Origin: Candidatus Muproteobacteria bacterium | Lineage (GTDB): Bacteria; Pseudomonadota; Gammaproteobacteria; Acidiferrobacterales; Sulfurifustaceae | Direction: 5' to 3' | NCBI GenBank assembly: GCA_023266455.1 | Contig: JAHFQD010000100.1 | Location: forward strand, 1-6,994 | Length of the DNA stretch: 6,994 nt | Part shown: positions 1-5,534 of the stretch, in pieces | Numbering within the stretch: the stretch's first letter is position 1 | Layout of the letters: every line of letters begins with the position of its first letter | Program-made: the position numbers and the translations under genes | The notes under the pieces: model-generated | What the model saw: the letters and a program-made list of their open reading frames with translations, nothing else | Told to the model about the DNA's origin: nothing | The model's database searches: none

Positions 1-556
1 ACTCCCCCGATAAATCCATTATATAAGGGGGAAAATACTGCCGACGTTCGAACTGCTCCATCGGCTTTCCATTGATATATAAGCGCTTTTCTTTATATAC
101 AACATGATCGCCGGAGGCGCCAATCACGCGCTTTATATAGTTAACCGAAGGATCGCCGGGGAATCGAAACACCACGACGTCGCCTCGACGCGGATTACCG
201 GCGTCGATGGCTTTTTGGTTAATGACAGGCAGACGCAGGCCGTAGCTGAATTTATTCACCAAAATAAAATCGCCATTGAATAAATTCGGCATCATCGAGC
301 CCGAGGGAATTCTAAACGGTTCGACGATAAACGAACGAATCACAAACACGATCAAAATAACCGGAAAGAACGCGCGCGAGTACTCCACCAACACCGGCTC
401 GCGGCGCACTTGCAGCGCCTCCTGGGTTCTGCCTTCGGCGAGCAACGCTTGCGCGCGCTGTTCGCGTTTTTGCATCCAGAAAAGCCGATCTAAGCCCCAT
501 AGCGCACCGGTGCCGACGAGGGCGACGAACATGATCAATGCGAAGTCCAATATCAT
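1..556 (-). CDS. lepB: Signal peptidase I (LepB), 3' end beyond the left edge
   Basis: Inner-membrane serine protease that removes signal peptides from exported preproteins on the periplasmic side. 185 residues are visible. Residues about 3-25 form a first membrane segment, followed by a basic, Gln/Arg-rich cytoplasmic loop (about 26-60) and a second membrane segment (about 62-78). The catalytic serine is Ser87 in the motif PSGSMMPNL. The general-base lysine is Lys142 in NYIKRVIG, inside the conserved block that starts [13 protein letters not shown]. This is the Ser/Lys dyad of the family with normal spacing; the usual VIGLPGD reads VIGASGD here. The start ATG at 556 overlaps the lepA stop as ATGA with no good Shine-Dalgarno, so translation is probably coupled to lepA. 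The remaining C-terminal domain, including the later conserved boxes, lies outside the window. Identification is secure from the motifs and the lepA-lepB order. Confidence 0.96.
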   Translation of the reverse strand, partial: MILDFALIMFVALVGTGALWGLDRLFWMQKREQRAQALLAEGRTQEALQVRREPVLVEYSRAFFPVILIVFVIRSFIVEPFRIPSGSMMPNLFNGDFILVNKFSYGLRLPVINQKAIDAGNPRRGDVVVFRFPGDPSVNYIKRVIGASGDHVVYKEKRLYINGKPMEQFERRQYFPPYIMDLSGE

Positions 557-2352
557 TTTTGGTCCACTTTCAAGACGGCGAGAAATGCTTCTTGCGGAAT
601 TTCCACGGTACCCAACTGCTTCATGCGCTTCTTGCCTTCTTTCTGGCGCTCAAGCAATTTTTTCTTGCGAGAAATGTCGCCGCCGTAACATTTAGCGGTG
701 ACGTTTTTGCGCAGCGCTTTCACGGTTTCGCGCGAGATGATCTTGGAACCAATGGCGGCCTGAATCGCGACGTCGAACATCTGGCGCGGAATTAGTTCGC
801 GCAACTTCGCTACCAAATCTCGGCCGCGATACAGCGATTGGTCTCGGTGCACAATTATCGATAACGCGTCCACGCGATCGCCGTTGATCAGCACGTCGAG
901 CTTGATGACGTCGGCCGAGCGGAATTCGAGGAATTCATAATCGAGCGACGCGTATCCACGCGACACTGATTTCAGCCGATCGAAAAAATCCATCACGACT
1001 TCAGCAAGCGGCAGTTCGTATACCAGCATCGCCTGCCGGCCGTGATAGTGCATATCCTTCTGCACACCGCGGCGTTCGACGCAAAGCTGGATCACGTTGC
1101 CGACGAACTCCTGCGGAACCAGGATGGTCGCGCGAATGATCGGTTCACGAACTTCTTCGATCGTCGATGAGTCCGGTAGTTTCGCGGGATTGTCGACTAA
1201 TACCACGGCGCCGGCGCCGGTAACAACTTCGTAAATGACCGTCGGCGCCGTCGTGATCAAGTTGATCTGATATTCACGCTCCAACCGCTCTTGGATGATC
1301 TCCATATGCAGCATGCCGAGAAAGCCGCAACGAAAACCGAAACCGAGCGCTTGCGAAGTTTCGGGTTCGTAATGCAACGAGGCGTCGTTCAACTGCAGTT
1401 TCGAGAGCGCGTCGCGAAACGATTCGAACTCGTGCGCCTCGATCGGATAGATCCCGGCGAATACGCGCGGTTTAATTTCTTTGAAACCTGGAAGCGGTTT
1501 ATCCGCCGGTCGATGCGTGTGCGTAATGGTGTCGCCCACGCGCGCGCTGCGCACGTCTTTTATACCGGCGATAACGTAACCCACCTCGCCCGCCATCAAT
1601 TCGGTAACGGGTTTTTTCTTCGGTGTGAAAATTCCGATCTGCTCGGCGAGATAATCTTCCCCCGTCGCCATCAAGCGAATTTTTTCCTTAGGGTGCAAAC
1701 GCCCTTGCATCACCCTCACCAGCGAGATGGTGCCGAGATAATTGTCGAACCATGAATCAACGATGAGCGCCTTGAGTGGCGCGTCGATGTCGCCTCGCGG
1801 CGGCGAAATCTTTTGAATGATGGCCTCGAGCACATCCTGTATGCCCATGCCGCTCTTGGCGCTGACGGCGATGGCTTCGGTGGCGTCGATGCCGATGATG
1901 TCTTCGATCTCCGCCCCGACCCGCGCCGGATCGGCCTGCGGTAGATCCATCTTGTTCAACACCGGCACGATTTCTAAATTCAGTTCCGCCGCGGTGTAGC
2001 AGTTGGCCACCGTTTGCGCCTGCACGCCTTGCGACGCGTCGACGACAAGCAACGCGCCCTCGCAGGCAGTCAACGAACGGGACACTTCGTAGGAGAAATC
2101 GACGTGACCCGGGGTGTCGATCATGTTGAGCCGATAAACCTTACCGTCGCGCGCTTTGTAATCCAGCGCGACGCTCTGGGCCTTGATCGTGATGCCGCGC
2201 TCGCGCTCAAGATCCATCGAATCCAGAACCTGCGCCTGCATTTCGCGCTCTTCGAGCGCCCCGCAATGCTGGATAAACCGATCGGCCAGCGTGGATTTGC
2301 CGTGATCGATGTGCGCGATAATAGAAAAGTTTCGAATCTGCGCTTGGTTCAT
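553..2352 (-). CDS. lepA: Elongation factor 4 (LepA), ribosome-associated GTPase
   Basis: Translational GTPase that binds the ribosome and affects elongation or initiation and subunit biogenesis. At 599 residues it has the length of the E. coli protein and is complete. GTPase motifs run in order: P-loop AHIDHGKST (residues 13-21), switch I RGITI (52-56), switch II DTPGH (79-83, with His83 the presumed catalytic histidine), NKMD (133-136) and SAKSG (164-168). EF-G-like domains II, III and V follow. The LepA-specific C-terminal domain ends in a basic stretch with the hallmark [20 protein letters not shown] and then [11 protein letters not shown]. The start at 2352 gives the expected N-terminus ([15 protein letters not shown]). 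No clear Shine-Dalgarno is visible before it. It lies downstream of the mucD terminator and shares a 4-bp ATGA overlap with lepB, so lepA-lepB form one unit. Confidence 0.98.
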   Translation of the reverse strand: MNQAQIRNFSIIAHIDHGKSTLADRFIQHCGALEEREMQAQVLDSMDLERERGITIKAQSVALDYKARDGKVYRLNMIDTPGHVDFSYEVSRSLTACEGALLVVDASQGVQAQTVANCYTAAELNLEIVPVLNKMDLPQADPARVGAEIEDIIGIDATEAIAVSAKSGMGIQDVLEAIIQKISPPRGDIDAPLKALIVDSWFDNYLGTISLVRVMQGRLHPKEKIRLMATGEDYLAEQIGIFTPKKKPVTELMAGEVGYVIAGIKDVRSARVGDTITHTHRPADKPLPGFKEIKPRVFAGIYPIEAHEFESFRDALSKLQLNDASLHYEPETSQALGFGFRCGFLGMLHMEIIQERLEREYQINLITTAPTVIYEVVTGAGAVVLVDNPAKLPDSSTIEEVREPIIRATILVPQEFVGNVIQLCVERRGVQKDMHYHGRQAMLVYELPLAEVVMDFFDRLKSVSRGYASLDYEFLEFRSADVIKLDVLINGDRVDALSIIVHRDQSLYRGRDLVAKLRELIPRQMFDVAIQAAIGSKIISRETVKALRKNVTAKCYGGDISRKKKLLERQKEGKKRMKQLGTVEIPQEAFLAVLKVDQK

Positions 2353-2388
2353 GGATGTTGTTGGCGACGACTAACGGCGCGTGCCGAG

Positions 2389-2417
2389 ATGATAAAAGTT
2401 ATTAGTAGATATGAAAA
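2389..2417 (-). promoter_or_regulatory. Candidate sigma-70 promoter for lepA-lepB
   Basis: On the minus strand a -35-like TTTTCA (2417-2412, 4 of 6 matches to TTGACA) is separated by 17 bp from a -10-like TATCAT (2394-2389, 5 of 6 matches to TATAAT). The predicted start near 2382 would leave a leader of about 30 nt before lepA. The -35 hexamer uses the T-tract of the preceding mucD terminator. This is inferred from consensus matching only; support comes from the need for a promoter after that terminator. Confidence 0.35.
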
Positions 2418-2434
2418 AGGCGCCTTGGGCGCCT
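2414..2434 (-). terminator. Intrinsic terminator after mucD
   Basis: Read on the minus strand: a perfect 7-bp stem AGGCGCC / GGCGCCT (arms 2434-2428 and 2424-2418) with a 3-nt loop CAA. The final T of the stem begins a run of five T (2418-2414). This is a textbook Rho-independent terminator. It sits about 107 nt past the mucD stop and about 60 nt before the lepA start, so it should separate the stress-response genes from lepA-lepB. No convincing gene lies in the 107-nt stretch between the mucD stop and the stem. On the plus strand the hairpin is not followed by a T-run, so it looks unidirectional. Confidence 0.85.
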
Positions 2435-2541
2435 AGCGATTTACGACGGTCCATTGCTTATCTGTACGGGCGGTTCAGTTGCATCGACGCCGCATAGGAT
2501 ACCCCATTTGGCGCCCCTATACACGAATTGCGCGGGTTTAC

Positions 2542-3915
2542 TCAGCCGCCGTTCGCTAGCACGGCGATATACAGCGCCTGCGGGCCACGGCGCACCCGTA
2601 ACACCGCATATTGACCGGAAGGAACATGGGCTAACAAACGCTGTAACCCGGTGACATCGAAAATCCGCTTGCCGTCGATCTCGGTGATGATGTCGCCCGC
2701 ACGTAAACCGGCCTGACGCGCCGAGACATCAACGCCTTCGACCATGACACCGTTTGTAATATTTTCCTGACGGCGTTGCCGCTCCGTGAGTTCGGACAAC
2801 GCCAACGCCGCACGCAGTTTCTCGCCTACTGGCGGCGGCGCCATTTCCTCCTGCAACTCGCCTAAACCAACGGTAATTTCTCGCACACCGGACCCACGGC
2901 GTTGCACGCGCATCTTCACGCGCACGTTAGGCGCGCTTTGACTCACGTACTGCGGCAAGTCGGCGGAGAACTCTACCGGTTTACCGTCGTACTCCAACAC
3001 CACATCGCCTGGACGCAATTCGGAACGCGCGGCAGGACTCTCCGGCAAGATATCGGCGATCAGCGCGCCGCGCGGTCGATCCAGCGCATAAGAAATCGCT
3101 AAACCGCGCGTCACCTCTTGCGGACTCACACCGAGCCAGGCGCGGCGCAAACGACCATCTCGTTTTATTTGTTCAGCGACACGCATAGCAAGGTCGATCG
3201 GAATCGAAAACGATACGCCCATGAATCCGCCGTTACGACTGTAAATCTGCGAATTGACACCGACAACTTCGCCGCGCAAATTAAATAAGGGTCCGCCGGA
3301 ATTTCCCGGATTGATCGCTACGTCGGTTTGAATAAACGGAATGTAATTCTCGTTCGGTAGACTTCGGCCTTTGGCGGAAACGATGCCAGCCGTCGCCGAG
3401 CGCTCGAATCCGAACGGCGAGCCGATCGCCAACACCCATTCGCCGACTTCCAATTTGTGCGGGTTGCCGATGATGGTAACCGGCAAGGCAGTGGCTTCGA
3501 TCTTCAGCAAGGCGATGTCGGTGCGGCTATCGAGCCCGACGAGCTTGGCGGTTAATTCGCGCCGATCGCTCAAGCGCACCGCGATTTCGCGCGCATCTTC
3601 GACGACGTGGGCGCAAGTCAGAATATATCCGTCATGCGAAATAATCAGTCCGGAACCGAGAGAGGTGCCTTCGGAACGCGGCGTCTGTTCGAGCATCTCG
3701 CGCGGAGGATCGCGCGTCTCCGGTTTGACGCTCTCAGGCAATGAACCGCGACCTCGCTGCGTCGTACTGATATTAACCACGGCGGCGCCGTGATTGCGCA
3801 CGAGGCGCGTGAAATCGGGAAGCGCGAGTGTTTCTGCGCGCGCGGCGGATACCACCAGCATCGCAAAAATCGAAACCGACAGGATCAGCCGTTTTATGAG
3901 GTTATGCGCGAGCAT
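2542..3915 (-). CDS. mucD: Periplasmic HtrA/DegP-family serine protease (MucD-like)
   Basis: Periplasmic protease/chaperone that degrades misfolded envelope proteins. The protein has 457 residues. An N-terminal signal peptide (basic start, hydrophobic core about 9-24, probable cleavage after ARA at 27) directs export. The protease domain holds the catalytic triad His103 (ILTCAHVV), Asp133 (SRTDIALLKIE) and Ser206 (INPGNSGGPL). Two PDZ domains follow (about 257-350 and 385-453), with carboxylate-binding-like turns RAWLGV and VMVEGV. Two PDZ domains make it DegP/DegQ/MucD-like; DegS has one. The place after rseA and before lepA matches mucD. The loop between the first strand and GSGLIIS (about 52-86) is short compared with DegP. 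The usual Asn in TNxHV is Cys101 here. The start at 3915 is the first in-frame ATG after a TAG stop 6 nt upstream and lacks a clear ribosome-binding site. It ends in LANGG before a TGA. Confidence 0.95.
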   Translation of the reverse strand: MLAHNLIKRLILSVSIFAMLVVSAARAETLALPDFTRLVRNHGAAVVNISTTQRGRGSLPESVKPETRDPPREMLEQTPRSEGTSLGSGLIISHDGYILTCAHVVEDAREIAVRLSDRRELTAKLVGLDSRTDIALLKIEATALPVTIIGNPHKLEVGEWVLAIGSPFGFERSATAGIVSAKGRSLPNENYIPFIQTDVAINPGNSGGPLFNLRGEVVGVNSQIYSRNGGFMGVSFSIPIDLAMRVAEQIKRDGRLRRAWLGVSPQEVTRGLAISYALDRPRGALIADILPESPAARSELRPGDVVLEYDGKPVEFSADLPQYVSQSAPNVRVKMRVQRRGSGVREITVGLGELQEEMAPPPVGEKLRAALALSELTERQRRQENITNGVMVEGVDVSARQAGLRAGDIITEIDGKRIFDVTGLQRLLAHVPSGQYAVLRVRRGPQALYIAVLANGG

Positions 3916-3934
3916 GGCGCGCTAAAACGATTAT

Positions 3935-3949
3935 GCGATTAACAATCGC
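3935..3949 (-). repeat. Inverted repeat in the mucD leader
   Basis: Perfect 6-bp inverted repeat GCGATT / AATCGC with a 3-nt loop (GTT when read on the minus strand). It ends 19 bp before the mucD start codon. It lacks a downstream T-run, so it is not a terminator. It could form a small mRNA hairpin near the translation start or be a protein-binding palindrome. Both readings are inference. Confidence 0.35.
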
Positions 3950-4055
3950 GGCGCTCGCCTCTGCCGTCATGGAGTCGTTATTCACTCGCATGCCACACGT
4001 CACCGTGGAATCCTCGCCGTCTTGTTTTTAAGGAACCGCTATTCGCCCTGTTTCA

Positions 4056-4083
4056 ATATTATGCGGTGATTCACGATTGTCAC
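4056..4083 (-). promoter_or_regulatory. Weak candidate sigma-70 promoter for mucD
   Basis: Minus-strand GTGACA (4083-4078, 5 of 6 matches to the -35 consensus), 16-bp spacer, then TAATAT (4061-4056, 4 of 6 matches to the -10 consensus). It would start transcription near 4049 and give mucD a leader of about 130 nt. No sigma-E-type GGAACTT box is present on the minus strand here, so if this promoter is not used, mucD is probably transcribed through from rpoE-rseA. Confidence 0.25.
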
Positions 4084-4162
4084 GGTGAGAGCAGACATAA
4101 GGTAAGAGATCCGCCCAGACAACTCGGGCGATAGCAAACCATCGAGAGAGAAAACGTGGAAC

Positions 4163-4672
4163 TTACCGCAGCTCTTCTTGATTGACGGTGTGCGCTTGCG
4201 GCACTAAACCCGCTTCGTTACGGTCCACCAAGTAGACGTTCAATGGCGCGGCATTCGTGGATACGCGTTCCGGCGCGAGCGACGCCGCTGTTTCTTTCTT
4301 CGCCGATATGGCCTGTTGCATCGAATTTTGCGCGATTGCCGTTTTTCCCGGCGTGGACTGAAGACTTAATAACGCGATGGTGACAACCGAGGCCGCCACC
4401 GCTAACCCCGCGACCAGCTTGCCAGCGTTCAATGTTTTCGGCGCGCGCCGCTCGTGTGTGGATTCTTGAGCAATCGCTTCCATGACGGCCTTGGCAACGT
4501 CAGGCGATGCCATGACGTCCAAGTCCTTGCGCAGGGCTGCGCGAATGATGTGATGCCTTTCCCAAACACCCCTGAGTTCGTCGCTCTGAGACAGTTCTTT
4601 CAAAACTCGCCGTTCTTCAAATTCCGAAAGTTCATTGTCAACGAATGCCGACATCTCTTCCTTTTTTGTCAT
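4163..4672 (-). CDS. rseA: Anti-sigma-E factor RseA (MucA-like)
   Basis: Single-pass inner-membrane protein that sequesters RpoE in the cytoplasm and releases it after regulated proteolysis. It has 169 residues. The cytoplasmic RseA_N-type domain spans about 1-75, with the characteristic MSAFVDNEL, an Arg/Glu-rich helix (EFEERRVLKEL) and WERHHIIRAALR. One membrane segment lies at about 84-104. A periplasmic tail of about 65 residues contains YLVDRNEAG and ends QEELR. E. coli RseA has 216 residues and MucA 194, so the tail is short. The ATG at 4672 is chosen because MTKKEEMSAF lines up with the E. coli N-terminus (MQKEQLSAL). A second ATG at 4654 has a better ribosome-binding site (AAGGA, 4-nt spacer) and would give 163 residues. 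The gene begins 16 bp after the rpoE stop, so the two are co-transcribed. Confidence 0.92.
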   Translation of the reverse strand: MTKKEEMSAFVDNELSEFEERRVLKELSQSDELRGVWERHHIIRAALRKDLDVMASPDVAKAVMEAIAQESTHERRAPKTLNAGKLVAGLAVAASVVTIALLSLQSTPGKTAIAQNSMQQAISAKKETAASLAPERVSTNAAPLNVYLVDRNEAGLVPQAHTVNQEELR

Positions 4673-4688
4673 AAGAACAATAGCGCCT

Positions 4689-5369
4689 CTAACGCTCGAG
4701 TAACGGTTTAAGTTCCTTATCGATCGCTTCGCGCGCGCGAAAGATGCGCGAACGAACGGTACCAATCGGACAATCCATGATCCCTGCAATTTCTTCGTAA
4801 CTCATCCCTTCTAGCTCGCGCAATGTAATCGCCGTCCGCAGGTCCCCTGGCAAATCTTCGATCACACGATGTACCGTAGCTGCGATTTCGTCTGTCAGCA
4901 ACTGCCGCTCCGGTGTCGCCTGTTCGCGTAATCCATCCGCCCGATCGATGAATTCGGCGTTTTCCATTTCAACGTCCGATACTGGCGGCCGGCGGCCGAG
5001 AGATTCCAAATAATTTTTTGCCGTATTCACGCCGATGCGGTACAGCCATGTATAAAACGCGCTCTCGCCACGAAACCCGCCGATCGCGCGAAAGGCTTTG
5101 ATGAACGTTTCTTGCGTAACGTCCTCCACCTCGCGGCGATCGCGCACATAACGCGACACCAGTTTCGCTACCTTATGCTGGTACTTACGAACCAACAGGT
5201 CGAACGCTACTTTGTCACCTCGTTGGACTCGACGCACCAACTTTTCGTCGATACTGTGTTCGCTAACCCGCTCTTCCTTCGGCGGCACGACCATCCGTGC
5301 CAACGTCACCGAAGATTCAGAATTACGGACCTTTTCAGTATGCTGCAAAAGTCGACCGGGATTACGCAT
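4689..5369 (-). CDS. rpoE: Extracytoplasmic-stress sigma factor RpoE (AlgU)
   Basis: ECF sigma factor directing RNA polymerase to envelope-stress promoters. With the start at 5369 it has 226 residues, against 191 in E. coli. Region 2 (about 53-119) contains DLLVRKYQHKVAKLVSRYV, DVTQETFIKAFRA and SAFYTWLYRIGVNTAKNYL. A linker with GRRPP follows. Region 4 (about 172-217) contains DLPGDLRTAITLRELEGMSY and the helix-turn-helix around EEIAGIMDCPIGTVRSRIFRAREAID. The residue matching the E. coli start (before SEHSIDEKL) is a GTT valine and cannot initiate. The ATG at 5369 has a strong Shine-Dalgarno AAAGGGG with 6-nt spacing, whereas the ATG at 5294 and GTG at 5288 have none. This gives a 34-residue, net basic N-terminal extension that the family does not need. 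The open frame continues upstream to 5528, but that start would lie before the predicted promoter. Confidence 0.95.
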   Translation of the reverse strand: MRNPGRLLQHTEKVRNSESSVTLARMVVPPKEERVSEHSIDEKLVRRVQRGDKVAFDLLVRKYQHKVAKLVSRYVRDRREVEDVTQETFIKAFRAIGGFRGESAFYTWLYRIGVNTAKNYLESLGRRPPVSDVEMENAEFIDRADGLREQATPERQLLTDEIAATVHRVIEDLPGDLRTAITLRELEGMSYEEIAGIMDCPIGTVRSRIFRAREAIDKELKPLLER

Positions 5370-5375
5370 AGTTTT

Positions 5376-5382
5376 CCCCTTT
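5376..5382 (-). promoter_or_regulatory. Shine-Dalgarno that fixes the rpoE start
   Basis: Minus-strand AAAGGGG lies 6 nt before the ATG at 5369. It is the only strong ribosome-binding site in front of the rpoE frame and decides between candidate starts at 5528, 5369, 5294 and 5288. Confidence 0.7.
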
Positions 5383-5433
5383 GAATCAAAAAGACTTGGG
5401 TTAAAACGAATCGCGTGTTCAGCGGTCCCTATA

Positions 5434-5462
5434 TTTAGTCCGCTGACGCCAAGAAACGTTCC
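5434..5462 (-). promoter_or_regulatory. Sigma-E-type promoter of rpoE (autoregulatory)
   Basis: Minus-strand GGAACGT (5462-5456; sigma-E -35 consensus GGAACTT, 6 of 7) and ACTAAA (5439-5434; close to the TCTAA/TCAAA-type -10) are separated by 16 bp, the preferred sigma-E spacing. Predicted start is about 5428, giving a leader of roughly 58 nt before the ATG at 5369. Positive autoregulation of rpoE from such a promoter is known in related bacteria. The use of this one is inferred. Confidence 0.55.
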
Positions 5463-5473
5463 GGTCGTATAAT
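5443..5473 (+). promoter_or_regulatory. Candidate sigma-70 promoter of nadB
   Basis: A perfect -10 TATAAT lies at 5468-5473 on the plus strand. The -35 is weak: CTGACG at 5443-5448 with a 19-bp spacer, or GACGCC at 5445-5450 with 17 bp. Predicted start is near 5480, leaving a leader of about 55 nt. It faces and overlaps the rpoE sigma-E promoter. Confidence 0.45.
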
Positions 5474-5534
5474 AGGGTAATGAAAAATCCGGACAATCCG
5501 GCAATAACCTTAACCAGAAGTCGTTCATCGCCTC

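Larger units (their letters stand above)
3916..4162 (-). other. rseA-mucD intergenic region, no rseB/mucB
   Basis: Related loci usually place rseB (mucB, roughly 950 bp, a periplasmic lipid-sensing protein that protects RseA from cleavage) between rseA and mucD. Here only 247 bp separate them. On the minus strand I find only very short frames (about 20 to 30 codons, for example beginning MVCYRPSCLG, MSALTVTIVN and MRVNNDSMTA). None has a good ribosome-binding site or resembles RseB. The region carries a possible promoter, a small hairpin just before mucD, and a 5-bp GC stem (CGCCC/GGGCG, 4112-4130) without a T-run. It is therefore best read as noncoding leader sequence. Whether rseB was deleted here or lies elsewhere in the genome cannot be told from this window. 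Confidence 0.6.

Noticed and set aside
276..695. 139-codon plus-strand open frame across the lepA-lepB junction
   Set aside because: It is antisense to the catalytic region of lepB and the C-terminus of lepA, both of which are clearly coding, and has no domain signal.
1291..1755. 154-codon plus-strand open frame inside lepA
   Set aside because: It is fully antisense to the conserved LepA coding sequence, has no recognisable domain, and is explained by codon bias of the real gene. The same holds for the other long frames opposite mucD, rpoE and nadB.
4112..4130. GC stem CGCCC/GGGCG with a 9-nt loop downstream of rseA, as a terminator
   Set aside because: No T-run follows on either strand and the stem is only 5 bp, so it does not meet the form of an intrinsic terminator.
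4158..4164. Plus-strand GGAACTT, a perfect sigma-E -35 box, at the end of rseA
   Set aside because: The sequence 16 bp downstream (ATTGAC) is not a sigma-E -10, and no plus-strand gene follows. Probably chance.
4673..4789. Extension of the rseA frame up to the ATG at 4789
   Set aside because: It would overlap the conserved 3' end of rpoE by about 100 bp, and the RseA family N-terminus starts at 4672.
5370..5528. Extension of the rpoE frame up to the ATG at 5528 (279 residues)
   Set aside because: It would begin upstream of the predicted sigma-E promoter and 7 bp from the nadB start, has no well-spaced ribosome-binding site, and adds residues with no sigma-factor similarity.
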